A DNA stretch of 64,000 bases from Pyrocephalus nanus (taxonomy: Eukaryota > Chordata > Aves > Passeriformes > Tyrannidae), in assembly GCA_038380795.1 (NCBI GenBank), contig CM076267.1, forward strand, positions 12,197,501-12,261,500, read 5' to 3'. How positions within the stretch are numbered: the first letter of the stretch is position 1; the number at the start of each line of letters is the position of its first letter. Below, one piece after another: positions 1 to 11,945 of the stretch. The position numbers and the translations under genes were made by a program. The notes beneath the pieces are model-generated. The model had not been told where the DNA came from and searched no databases. It saw only the letters and a list, made by a program, of their open reading frames with translations.

Positions 1-3000
1 GAACAATAACCGGAAACCAAAGCCACCGACTGCTCTTTCAGAGAAGTCTGGTGTTTGCCTCGTTAGACTCAACCCTGTGTGAACTGCCACACAACAGGCT
101 AGAGAACCAAAGTGCTATATATACAATTAAAAAAAAATAAAAATCTTTACAGCCTCCACGTGATGATGATGTCTGAAGGTTTTGTAAGAACACATTTTTA
201 TCTGACAGCATGTGTTTTCATACAGACACATTTGGGCCTGCACGTTGCTATTTTAGTGCTAACATTTACAAGCTTATTTGCTGAAGGCAATTTTAAAAGA
301 CATTTTGTCAGTGGCCAAGTCCAACTTCTATTGAAGTTGAGTGGAAGACTCCCACTGATCTCAATAGGAAACAGCTCAGACAGTCAGGACAGGATTCGAT
401 TTAGGAGCTGCTAAAACTCACTGAAATGCTGCAAGTTGAGGACATGTCTCTTAGAGCAAAATGGATAAACCCAGGAAGAGAACACCATCATAAGAAATAA
501 CAGGAGAATATCATCAATAAATACATTAGGACATGGTACCATGTAATTTCTTCCCTGGCTGTGCCACTATAACAGATTTACAGATTAACAGCTGTGGCCC
601 ATGCCACAGCTCACCACCAGCTGTTGCCAACAGGACGGTTTGTGGGGCTGTGCACTACTGTTTGTGCTCATGGAACCTGAATGTGGGGAAATAAAAAAAT
701 TAAATAAAAAAACCCTATAGAAAGAAGGATGTTTTAAGCAATCTACAGTGATCTTGCTGAAGTTACAAGAATTATTCAGACTCCTGAAGTCAGGCATAGA
801 CAAAAGTGTCTGGAGAATCCCAGCTTTACTCTCTAATTTCAGATAATTGTTTTCCCCTAGTTCATCAAAACTAAGAAAACTTTGTTTAATAGCTTCTAAT
901 ATTGCTACCATGACTGTAACTGTACTTCCTTCATTTGGCTGGAGAAAGAACTTGAAAAAATTCCTTGCAGACAGCTTTTTTTTCCCCCCCTTTTTCTTGT
1001 TATAAAGTCTACACTTGCTACAAGGGCACAAGGGATGGAAAAAGTATTTAATTAGTATTTCCAGAAATATCCTCGCCTAACCCATAATGAGGTCATGCCA
1101 GATCATAATCCTCCTCAAATGCAAGAGACAAAGTGATTTCCTTTTCATACAACATCCTTTTTTGGGTGCAGTATCGACAGCTTTTCTGTGGTTTCAAAGG
1201 AAAAATAAGAATTGAGTCAGCTTGAACCAGGGAAGTCCAGAAACACCTAATATATCTTCCTGTGAGATGAATTCAACAGACCACACCTCAGGGAGGACAT
1301 GGGTGGGATTTAATACAACCAGGGAGCTTTCTTTGAAAGAAAACAGAAGAAAAGAAAAACCAAACCAAAACCACAGCTCCAATCTCCATGAGCCCAACTG
1401 AACTCCTTCAAACTCTCTGCTCAAATAATATGTCTCTTAAATCAAGCAGGGGTGTGTCTGGGCTACCTATGTCTATTTGCCATTCCTCCCACCTGCCAGA
1501 ACCAAACCTGACTCCTGGGTGGACCTCTGAAAACATGGAGCACTGTGGATGCTGCTCATTTGGAGGCTCAGGGACAGGCTACATTAGCTCTGGTGTTGCC
1601 AGGGCTTGGCTTGAAAGAAAGAGGTGCTGGCAGCAGTTGTAAAGGTCCTGAGACCAACCTTCTCATTGCAAGGTTGTTCCTCCTTCCTTAGTATTTCCAG
1701 CAGTCAGAGCACTGCTGAGTTTTGAACACTCTCCAGAAGATAAAAACTATCCCTTGTGTTGTCCTTCCTGGACAGGGAAGCTCAGGAAACACACCATATA
1801 GGCCATTCTCCTTACGAGACACTTCATGGGCTTTCATGATCTTCTCCCTGCAATAAGCCAAATGGCTTATAGATGGTAAAAATGCTAATTTGGAGAAAAG
1901 CTTCCAATCTCATCTCGATGAAGACATCAAGAGCTTGAAACCCCACCAGCTCCCTTAGTGGCTCATCCCAATAATTATTCAACTCCAATTGTCACATTCA
2001 GGCATGGAGCAAAGCTCAGGTAGATGCCCACGTTTACCTTGCAGCTGGCGATGGTTCATCAGCTTTTCCCCACTGGAATAAGGGGCCAGAGAGCACAAAG
2101 CATTTTCTCTCCTTCAATACTCTGGAATTAAAATAAATCAGAAAGAGGACATCATCTGCTGTATTTGCCCTCTTCTGCAAACACACCATGTGTTATTTCA
2201 CTATAGAAATCACTGGACAAAGCTGATTTACTGACCAGCCTCACTAAGCCAGTAATTCTCCAATCGTCTCTCCCAACCCCCAAAGTTTATTATTGAGTTC
2301 TTGGAACATCAAGTATAGAGTATGAAGTAATTTAATGGTGGGAGAATTTTTCATCCTCCTTCTCTATCCCAATATGACTAAATTTATTGATTTTGGATTG
2401 CTGTAAATTATAATGTAATTATCCTGCTGCACAAGCAGCTTCCCATTCCAGAAATTAAAAAGCAATTCAGGTAAATGATCTTTAGTTATCATGGTGCATC
2501 CCTGCAGAACTCATTAAGTTGGGGGATTAGACAGCACACCAAAACTCTTACAGGGTGGGTGACATTGAAAACTATCATGACTGAAAATGCAGAACTTCCT
2601 TGGGATGATAACAGGGGCAAAGGTGATGGAGTGGCGCTTTTTTTTTCTTTCATGACAACTTTGAAATGCCATCAACCGGTACATCTCCCAGGATCTCTAA
2701 TTCTCACTTACTGACCCTTTTTAAAAATAAACACCCTTCCCTTGAAACCAGAATGCCATTAAGTGGAAAAATTTAAGAAATGGACGACATCACAATGCCA
2801 TCCATAGAACTTTGTTATTTGATCCCATTGGATCTCAGGTGGAAAAGCAGCTCACATGAGTCAGAGTCAGCAAGCACTTTCTGAGGTGGGAGACTGCCAA
2901 GTGGCACTAAAGAAAGCTTGTACCAGATTTCCAGACAGCTAAGGTGGATTTTCCAGCTTTCCCCAAACAGAACTCTATCTGTTGAGATCTCTAAAAGATT

Positions 3001-3234
3001 AATCACTGACTGACTGTACTCACAGAAGATATTGCCATCCATGCACTTTACCAGCACAACTGTTCTCAATCCCTTTGTCTTGCCCAAAGGTTAAGTTTTG
3101 CCTCCCTAAACCTTCCTGCACTTCAGGCATTTTCCACTTGCTGTCCTATACTGCTGTGATGGCAGAGCAGTCATCATCAGCTTCACACCGAAGGCAGCTA
3201 CAGTGGTTGGCAGATGAAAGGATACGTGTGCACA
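1..3234. other. non-coding stretch, no gene recognised
   Basis: AT-rich sequence with short, conflicting open frames in several phases and no protein family I recognise. It holds ordinary short homopolymer runs (A near 130, C/T near 980, T near 2,640) and no clear repeat. It reads as intron or intergenic DNA. Confidence 0.6.
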
Positions 3235-3300
3235 TAGTTTGCACATCATTAAGTTTGCAAAATGCTTTGAGGATGAAATGTGCTACATAAACATAACAGG
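3235..3300 (+). repeat. 3' tail of an ancient amniote MIR-type SINE
   Basis: The segment has the typical 3' tail of amniote MIR-type SINEs: a 'GCAAAATGCTTTGAG' block followed by a 'GATGAAA..TGCTACATAAA' block. These match, as I remember it, the family's '..AAAGCGCTTTGAGAT..GGCGCTATATAA..' tail. The tRNA-like head and the central core are not readable upstream, so this is a truncated or badly decayed copy. Assignment is by eye; a RepeatMasker run would settle the subfamily. Confidence 0.45.
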
Positions 3301-6300
3301 TTATCGAATTTCTTGGTGCCATTTCCTTCATCTAAGTCTGCAGTGGTCTTCAATGCGTTGTGCCTAAACCTGCTACTGTTTTTAGTTTACCAGCTTTCTC
3401 CCCCCCTCTCTTGTCCCAGGAGATTTCATGTTTCTGCCCCCAAGCCCATGAGTCTTTCACACCTTCTGGTGGCCCCATACAGCTGCTGTGCAGTCATGGG
3501 GAGTCCCGCTGGCTTTCAGGCTGTGCGTGTACTCCTCTAAAAACGGCGGCTGCCGTACTTGAAAGACCCCTCTGGCTCCCCCTGCTCTTCCCTAACACAG
3601 CCCTTAATTAATACTGAAGGCAGCTACCACTTTTGAGTAGGATAGTGTAGATCCCTGGGATATTAGTCAAACACCACAGAAATTTATAAACTTGTCAGTG
3701 TGATCAGGGTACTCAGAAAAGAAGCCAAAACCTTCAGTTTAAAAATCTCCTACACCATCAGAAATTTCAACTTCATCTGCAAGTTATTCATACTGTGAAA
3801 GCTCACTAGTTCTGTTATTTCACTTCTAGCAAGTATCATGTCCTAATATGGACATTTTTGCAGCATTCAGATGAATTGTGAAGATATACGACATACCCTG
3901 GTATCCTTTTCTCCCATTAAAAATAATCTATTAACTCAGAGTCTCTTGAAAGCCCAAATCATAATATCTGGTCTCTCCTTCTAGCAGAGAGGGCTCAGCA
4001 TAATCTCTACCCACCTCGGCAAAACACAGTGCCACAGTGACACAAGGCATTGTGGCAGGAGCATGGGACATCAGAGCAAACATCTGTTCTTTTTTGGGAT
4101 GCACACATACTTTTCAAATTTCCTAAAAGGAGAGATTATTTGGTTTTGGCCAAGTATCTGAAACCACTCATAGGCCACACACAAGTTACCGAGTAAGCAG
4201 ATGACATCCTTTTCTCAAACCCTTATGGACACAAACAGATTCTGAAAACACTTACTTCAACCACCTCAGCAAATTGTTTCCCTGGTGTGTTGGTGTAGGG
4301 AGCCCAGTGCCTGCCCTCCCTCTTCCTCCTCACCCCCGTTCACTCTTTACAGCAAGAAGGACATTAGTGCTGGACTGAACCTGCTCCAGTTCTTTTATAT
4401 AGATTTAGACCGTATAATTTGATCGTGACCACAGGCAGTTTTATTGCCCTGATTTATATGGAGCCTCACAGGAGTTTGGGGTGTTTTTTTTTTCTTCCCT
4501 TTATTTGGTAAGAAAGCAAAACTCCTCGGAGTTCTTTTCCCACTTCAGCCTGAGAACAAGCTGTGGGATCTCCACAAGGGCTGCCACCCTGCCTCTCCCC
4601 TTGCTTTGGAGGGGAATGCACACACTGCCGGAGCTGGCTGAAACTTCTCAAGCACAAACCTTCCCTGTGGCACTCACTGCGTCACAGCACTTGGCTTGTC
4701 CTGCCCAGGAGAATGGTCCAAGTGACATCCAGTGCAACCCATGTTGTTGCTCCCCTTATCCACCAGTGTGATACCCTCCCTGACTGAAACCCCAGCATCA
4801 TTCCCTCTCTTGTCTGCTAACCCTCCTCCCAAGGAAGTCAGTAAAAGGCTTCTTTGACCAAGCCATCATTTTTACAACCCAAATAGCAGGGGATGAAAAT
4901 CCAGGCAGCTTTGCCATAGAGCTAAGGGAGATGTGGCTGTTGGGCCAGGCATGTTGCTACCAACCATCTGCATTCCCAGGGCACACTAAATCTGGGATCT
5001 GTATTAGTATTCTCCAGCAGGCATCTGGCAGATATTAAATACCAGCCTCCCCGGCGAACTTGTTACCTCCTCATGCTTGACTGGGTGAATATAAGTGAGA
5101 GCAGTGCTTGTATCTGCTACCTGAAGAGGCTAGATGAAGCCTATCTGAAACATGCCAAGACCCCATATCTGTTATTACCATACCAATTTCCTGAATGAAA
5201 ATCTTGCCTGTCTTTCATTTAATCTGTCTTCTGTCTCATTACGTGACCAGAACATGCTGTACTAACTACAAAGACAGGTCAGTATGTGACTCAAAACCTA
5301 ATTTCTCTTACTTACCTAAAGGATTACTGCCTGGATGAGCATCATGTTCTGGAATAAGAATAACAAAGCCCACCAACAGTTCTGCCCTCCACTGGCATGT
5401 GAAGAGCTAATGAAGAGCTAATTTTGCACTGGGCCATGGGCTTAGAGAAAAGGTTCATCAGAAATCCAGTTGTCTCACCTTGACAACCTTATCTTCACAA
5501 CAACATGCACTTTTTTTCTGGCTTCTCTACCTTTTGTCTTTTTCCGCACCCATGGTTTTTTTATGCTTCTATAAGTGTGTAACATTTCCTAACTTTTCCC
5601 TTTGCTACCAAGTTCTCCTCTTGAAATGATGTCTTTGTCTTTTGATTAAAACCCTGCTGTTACATTCCTACTCCTCACATCTGTGGACAGCAGCAGGTCA
5701 AAGGCCTTAAATTCCTCTGCACAACCCAGCGTTCTTCCTGGACAAATGGTCCAGGCTACTTCTGTTGCTCTGTAAACTGTCTTGTCTGAGTAGAGTGTTT
5801 TGACCATAATCTGACATAGTTTCCATAAAGGACTCTCAGCTTCTCTCTACTACTCTGAGACTGCTGACACCTCATGTCCTACCCTGCCAAGCAATAATTT
5901 TGCAAAACTTTGAAGCAGAAATCACATCCTCCCTAGTTATGGGTTCACACTGATCAAATACTGTTGACATTCTCTTGCCTCACTCAGGAGCATAATAATT
6001 GCCTAGAAAAAGAATTTTAAAATTACTTGCAGAACTGTTACCAGAAAACTCAGAGGTGACATGAGCCATCATCCACTTCATCTGCACTCAGAGGCAGATT
6101 TGGAATTCTAGGCACACCTGCACCCTTTGTAAGAGTCTGGAGAAACATAATTTCTTCTTTGTGGCATCTACAAACATGACATTCAAAGGCCAATTCCCTC
6201 CTCTGTTCTTGTACCTTATTCAGCTGGCACTGCCTTCAAATGCCCACTTAATCTGAGCACGGTTTGGGCCATCAGGCCCACACCTCACAAAACAAGGTTA

Positions 6301-7974
6301 AGTGAAGCAAATTCAGGAGGACATTTCTATTCTGCCCTCAGGACTTAACTGTTGGACAGTTTTGAAGTTGGAAAAGAACAGTTTTTCATTTGGGTCACAG
6401 GAAGGAAGAATAAACTAAAGCCATCTTTACAACAGACACTGCAGATACAGGCAGGAAAGGCCCTTCGGGTTGATACTAGAGAAGCTCATTTCTATCCTCT
6501 CTCAAGTGCTACAGAGGTTAAAGACCTGCTACAACCTGCCATAAAAGGCAAACCCCACATTAATAGGAAATGTGTTCCCCCTCCCCCATTCCAAATGTAT
6601 TTTTTATGAGTAAACATTTCTGTATTAAGACTTACTGTCTTCAAAGATCCCTTTTATGTCCCAAAGGTAACCATTTAAGTGTTCTTATAACAGCCGTTAC
6701 TTATCTTTACAATGGCCAATGCACATGAACTCAGTGTCTGAGACTTTAATTTTGCTATATATTTTTTAGTAACTATATATAAATCCAGCCTGTTTCAAGT
6801 GTCAGTGATTATGTGACCAAAAGATTGCCTTGGATCTTATTTCATCTGCTAAGACATTGTTCTGAGCAGAATTAAAAGCAGTACAAAAAACTGCAAAACT
6901 CTGAACTGTTTCAACTTGCTTGCAGAAGTGATGCAGAATGCACAGAGCTCAGAAGAAGAGATGCAAATGTTTTTCACACATTCCGTCATCTCATACCTAT
7001 TTTAAGACTCGCTGCTCAAGCAGTTGAAATACAAGACCCTGCAGTAAAGATGTTTTAAGGACGTCTTTGTAACAGCACACAAAGGTTCCTCTGGAGTTTT
7101 CAAAGGGAAAAAACTGCCCCACGCAACAGTATAGCCAGCTCCTCTGCAGCTGATTACAGCATTAGAGAATGCATGTGCACAGCAAGCTAACAGGAAGGAA
7201 AGAGGAAACTAAGTTTCTCTTTGAAGCTGCCACCCCACGGACAGTGATATAATTCTCCTTCCATCACCTGGCACCCAGAATAACACCTTTCCTAAGAGCC
7301 TAATTACACAGGACTTTGCTAAGACCACTGTCTATTGCTTGCCTGTGTGAATATAAGTGTCTATGACTGTCTATTGGGTGTCTATTGCTTGGGCCAGGGG
7401 GAAACCATGAAGCTCCCCATGGTTTCTGCAAATTTATCCAGGTGTGTCCAAAACTCCATCCAGGTACTTGGAGCTCACCCATAGACTATGTATGCAGGAA
7501 ACCATTTTAAACTGGGAAAATTAATTTTCTCTTTTTTTGATACAAAATATTTGCACAGCTACTAACAACATGATGTTCTCCAGCTGAGTTCCAGGTAACT
7601 GGACCTGGAAAAACTTTATTACTCCAGAGCACAGCATGGCCATTTGGAATAGTCAATCTCTTTATCCTCAAACAGTCTCTCCACTATAGGTACTGAAAAC
7701 ACCTTCACTATAAGAACTTAACCTTATCTTACCCAATCCTGCAAATCTGTTTTATTGTCCCCCCCTTGACAGCAGCAGGTTGACACCTAAGACACATGAA
7801 CATGGTCACTCTTGTAAGACAGGGCCCAGAGGCAGCAGCACCCTCTCGCAGGCAGTGGGGAGCAGGGAATGGGGCAACCTCCACATAGTCTGACCCCTTA
7901 AGTGTTTCAGTGTGACCGATGCCATAAACATGCTAACCAGATGCTGATGGATGGGCCTGGAGGCCCAAAGAATA
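3301..7974. other. non-coding stretch, no gene recognised
   Basis: No exon-like structure or recognisable repeat. Small items only: a perfect 11-bp tandem duplication at 5,401-5,422, an AT-alternating run near 6,757-6,781, and three near-copies of 'TGTCTATTG' at 7,329, 7,368 and 7,379. The open frames here have no family features. Confidence 0.55.
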
Positions 7975-8110
7975 ACCCAGGTTCATTATATAAATGAGGG
8001 AGTGAAGGGAAGTGAAACAGCTTTCCCAAAATCATGAAGGAAGTTTGGGACTTCATCAGGAACTGAAACTAATTTTCTCCAGGCTCAGTGCTGAGCCCTC
8101 ACTGTAGGGA
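7975..8110 (-). repeat. MIR-type SINE relic
   Basis: Read on the plus strand, this resembles the reverse complement of a MIR core. An 'AAATGAGGGAGTGAAGGGAAG' block is followed by a 'CTTTCCCAAAATCATGAAGG' block, a 'GGGACTTCATCAGGAACTGAAA' block and 'CAGTGCTGAGC'. These line up with the family's 'AAATGAGGAAACTGAGG', 'CTTGCCCAAGGTCACA', 'GGACTTGAACCCAGG' and 'AGTGCTCT' blocks in the same order and spacing. Divergence is high, as expected for an element predating the bird/mammal split. The order of blocks makes chance unlikely. Confidence 0.6.
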
Positions 8111-9754
8111 GCCACCAAAAAATTGGGTATCTTCACACAAGCAGCCTCTGGGAGTCGGATCAGCTTCCCACAACACATAATAATTCCTCTCGTTAAAATG
8201 GGACATGCAAACCAATGCCTAAAGTCCTCACCTCAGAGTTTCTCTGTTTTTACTTTATAGCGTAACTGTAAATGCCTCAGAAAGAACATCACCAGCTGTA
8301 CCTGCAAAACACCATGAACAAAGTTTAGCTTACCCTCTAGCCTGACGAAGAAGGCACTTCACACACAGGAGAGGACGCTGCTCAGTTCCCCCATCACTGC
8401 TGGTCCACCCCACAAAGAGCAGCCACAAACCAAGGTGAGCCTCAGGCAGAAAAACTGGGCAAGAAAGATCATTTTTCCACCTCACAAATGGCACAAAAAT
8501 TTCACTTGGGAAAAACCTAAACATTAACCAACACCCTGGCCCCAGGGTCGAGGGTGCTGAGCCTTTACCACTCTCCCTAGGCTCAGAGCATCTCCTTAGG
8601 TGTATAAATATCTCTGCCTTCTTTAAACGATTAAACTATTGTTGAAGCAGCACACACAGGGCCAGGGGTTTACAGGAAGATACCTCCTCTATTGGAGAGT
8701 TTTCAGGAACGTCAGACACTGATCTTTTATATCAATACAACTGAAGTCATCAAAACATCTACTTTAACTGTTTACTTAAGGATGCATCTGTTGCAAGCTG
8801 TGATTTTTTTTTTGAAAATCTGTCAGAGTCAGGAGCTGATCACTGTAAGAGAACAGAAAAGAACAGCTTTCTGGCCAAAATGGCACCATTCAATCCTTGC
8901 AAATGTTGCTGTATTTTGAAAATCAGATATTGGAGGCAGTAAATATAAATATTTTACTTAAAATACTCCTGTTCTTATTTATAATTTACTTACAATTGGA
9001 TGCATTTTCATTTGAATGGTCTTAAAAAGATGTGGGATTCCAGGAGAAGGAAGGAGGTGTTAAAAAAAAAAAAAAAAAGAGGAGAAAAACCCCACTGAGC
9101 TCTCTAACAAACTATAGAAAAGGCAGAATTGATTTCAGACAAGTTTCTGTGAATCTTTCTTGTGTTCGTGTGGGATCACACTTGATGTTTTTTCATTTAT
9201 TTTCATTTTGGACTCAGTCAGCCTATGCAGCCCAAGTTTTCCAGCAAGGTTTCCATGATTTCAACCCAACACCACTATAGGAGTTGTATTATACCCAGGA
9301 TAGGTCATTTTCCAACACATGTAAAATCAAGTTTACCATAATCCTAAAGAAGTTTGCAAGAAAAATACTGTATCTCCTCCATTTCTTCAAAAGCTAAACT
9401 TACAATTTTGGCTGAGGTTTTATTCTCTGTCGTTACCATTAAGATCCTGTCAAAGACAGTCCCCACGCAGAAATTACAGGATATTGATTTATTTCAGAAC
9501 GTAAGGTTTCTGCAACTTATGTCCCACTTCATTCTGGAAAAATCTGTAGCCCCTAATTACAAGCCCACTGTGCTAGGTTCTGGACAAAGGCACTGCTACA
9601 CTAGTTTAAATTCAGTAATATCCTGTTTGTGCTACTGAACATTTTCATACCCTTATGCAACCAAAAGGAACGAAACTGACTGCTGCATCGTGATGTTCCC
9701 AAAAGCTCTGTATGATGCATAAGACAACTTGTGTTCAGCTCTCCTCTGGGAAAG
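8111..9754. other. non-coding stretch, no gene recognised
   Basis: AT-rich non-coding DNA with a 17-base A run at 9,062-9,078 and no readable transposon upstream of that run. No splice-bounded open frame with coding features was found. Confidence 0.55.
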
Positions 9755-9850
9755 AAACAACGCCTCCGTTTGGCAGATGGGCATGAGAATTTCAGTCATT
9801 TGACCACGATTACATGGTGTATCGTTGAGAGAAGAAGGACTTGCTAGTGG
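9755..9850 (-). repeat. MIR-type SINE relic
   Basis: The plus strand reads 'GCCTCCGTTTGGCAGATGGG', then 'CAGTCATTTGACCACGATTA', then 'CATGGTG' and 'AGAAGGACTTGC'. This is the order of the reverse-complemented MIR core: lower-case-count block, 'TGACTTGCCCAAGGTCACATGGTGAG' and 'AGGACTTGAACC'. Only the core survives; head and tail are not recognisable. It lies about 140 bp from a second MIR-type relic on the opposite strand. Confidence 0.45.
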
Positions 9851-9989
9851 ATACAGTGAACCAAGGAACTTGGGCTAAGACCTCTGTACTTTCACTGATG
9901 TCCAATGTATACCACACATGAAAGTTGCAGAGATCATCAGTTCTTGACATCCCTCTGAAACAGTTCAACCCATTTCAGCCACTTTGGCC

Positions 9990-10135
9990 TTGGAAAAAAT
10001 TCTCTGTGCTCCCTGTCTGCAGAATGGGGGCAATGACATCTCCCTGTCTTGCCAGGATGTTCATTTGCAGAGAGAGGCTGAAGTGTTCCAGCAGTGTTGG
10101 GGCTGACCAAAGCAAGAGAACCCTCCACAAGACCT
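9990..10135 (+). repeat. MIR-type SINE relic with tail
   Basis: The segment begins with a 'CTGCAGAATGGGGGCAATGACA' type block, equivalent to the MIR 'CATCTGTAAAATGGGGATAATGACA' block. It then runs through 'CTCCCTGTCTTGCCAGGATGTT' (family 'TACCTCACAGGGGTGTTGTGAGG'). It ends with a 'GCTGAAGTGTTCCAGCAGTGTT' tail resembling the variant 'GAGGTGCTCAGATACTATGG' tail of sauropsid MIR-like elements. The blocks are in order; the head is missing. Subfamily assignment is uncertain. Confidence 0.5.
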
Positions 10136-11885
10136 AGGCTCCCAAAAGTCACCAGACAGCACAATTCACCTTCTCTAACTAAAAAAAATAATAAATGCCG
10201 TGGAACAGGCTGTGGTCTCCAAGGCCTCTGCACCTCACTCATCACCACATGAAACCATGAAAACAGACCAGCTAGTTTCATGGGGGCAGTTTAACGAGGT
10301 GACAAACAATGCCAAGTCCTCCTTTCACTCCGAGGTATATAGATGTCTTCTCAAGGCCACGCAGAAACTCTTTAGGAAGTGCTGGGAGTATATGCCCTGT
10401 TTCTTGTGCTGATATTGGATGCACAGCATTTCTAGGAACATTTTTCTCTGCCACTCGTCTGACCTCGGGAGCAGTCCCACTGCTCTGTGTAGGCAGGCAT
10501 GGAATGCTCTGCCAAACCCTATCAATTATTTAGCATCAAAAGGTAGACTTAATCTGTGTGATAAAAGAATGGATTTTATCTAAGGCTTGTTCCCCTTAAA
10601 GTGATTTACACAACTGGCCTCTCTAGTTGCTTCCCTTAAGATAATTATTTACTTTTGCATTAATAGCCTTCTTCCACTTGGGTTATTTTTAGGAGCTTTT
10701 TGTAGCCTTTAGAATTTACTAGGTTTTTTTCCCTTGTCTTTTAGTGAGGATTTTAAATTTCCTGTCTCTCTGAACAGGCTGTTAAACACCAGTTTTGTCA
10801 TTGCTGGTGTAAAGCTGGAGCAGCTCTGGGAAGCAGCTCCCCTGGCTGTGTTCACATTTGGGTGTCGAGGTTGCCTCCGACTTGAGAAGCCACGGGGTGA
10901 GATTTAAGTTCAGAGCTGATAGTCAGAGTTCTTAGACTGCTCATCAGTCTATAGACTGATGACCATGAATGAAAGGCTTTAAAGCACTAATCCAGTCCCA
11001 CCTTGGTTCCTCACTTCAACTCCACTCTGCAATTTTGGCAAGGTTGGGAAGGCTGGGATTTTTCCACCTAACAATAAATCTGGAATGAAGCCCTCTAGGG
11101 AATAAAGTGGGTACCTCCACAATGTGATTTACTCCCCCCTAATGCAAATGGATCCCAAACTCAACACCTGACATTTAGGTAGCCAACTTCAAACAAAACA
11201 AGTCCCATTCCTGGTCCTCCATGATTATGGCAGACTCAAATGCCATGGTAATGGATAGTGTTGGGAGAATTAATTTAAAAACCTGTGCAAATTCACAGAT
11301 GTTCAGGCAAAAAGCTGCCAAAGGTACTAAAAATTCAAACTATGGGGACATGCTGGCAGAGGAGAGAGTTCAGGTGATAATCCATTATCATTACTGGATT
11401 TTCTTATTTGACTATAAATGACCAATCCACAATATGTAAGTTTAACATCAGTTAAAAAGGTATCTTTAGGTACTCTCAGAGAGGCACTTTAATGAAGTCT
11501 AAGCTCGGTCCATGGAAAAGAAGACATACCAGCACTTGCCAAACAAACTTTTGGAGCTTACAAAACAGAAAAGCAGAAGCTATTATTATTACAGCTATTA
11601 TTAATGGTAACAATAATACACTCATAAAATACGAAGGTCTTTCCTGTGGTACTTAATGGTTGGGATCACTGGTGCCAGAACCAGTCTGTGAAGAATAATT
11701 TTTTCTATTTTAAAATCATAAATGCTTTCCAACTTGGCATGCAAGTCTGCAGTGTGGTTAGGGATGAGATAAAATTACTCTGTCTTCAAAGTACCCCCAT
11801 ATCTGTAATGGGCTGAAATTACAGGAGCTCTTGAAATGACAGTTTGGGGGAGCTGTACACAATCAGAATACTGGCTGACATTATG
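10136..11885. other. non-coding stretch with a perfect palindrome
   Basis: No gene recognised. The region holds a perfect 22-bp palindrome at 10,941-10,962. A C-run and AT-rich segments follow. Open frames are short and conflict with each other. Confidence 0.55.
10941..10962. repeat. perfect 22-bp palindrome
   Basis: The arm TCATCAGTCTA is followed directly by its exact reverse complement TAGACTGATGA, with no spacer. Each strand could fold into a hairpin, or the site could bind a dimeric protein symmetrically. I recognise no specific factor motif. A small palindrome like this may also simply result from local template switching during replication. Confidence 0.9.
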
Positions 11886-11945
11886 AATCAAGAATCATTT
11901 AGGTTTGAAAAGACCCTTAAGTTCAACAAGTCCAACATAAAGCTG
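11886..11945 (-). repeat. CR1 LINE 3'-end relic
   Basis: The plus strand reads 'GAATCATTTAGGTTTGAAAA' followed by 'GACCCTTAAGTTCAACAAGT' and 'CCAAC'. This matches the reverse complement of the CR1 3' end, whose common form is a 'GAATCATTTAGGTTGGAAAAGACC..' block. CR1 copies are usually 5'-truncated, so a piece this short at the 3' end is typical. No target duplication is expected or seen. Confidence 0.65.
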
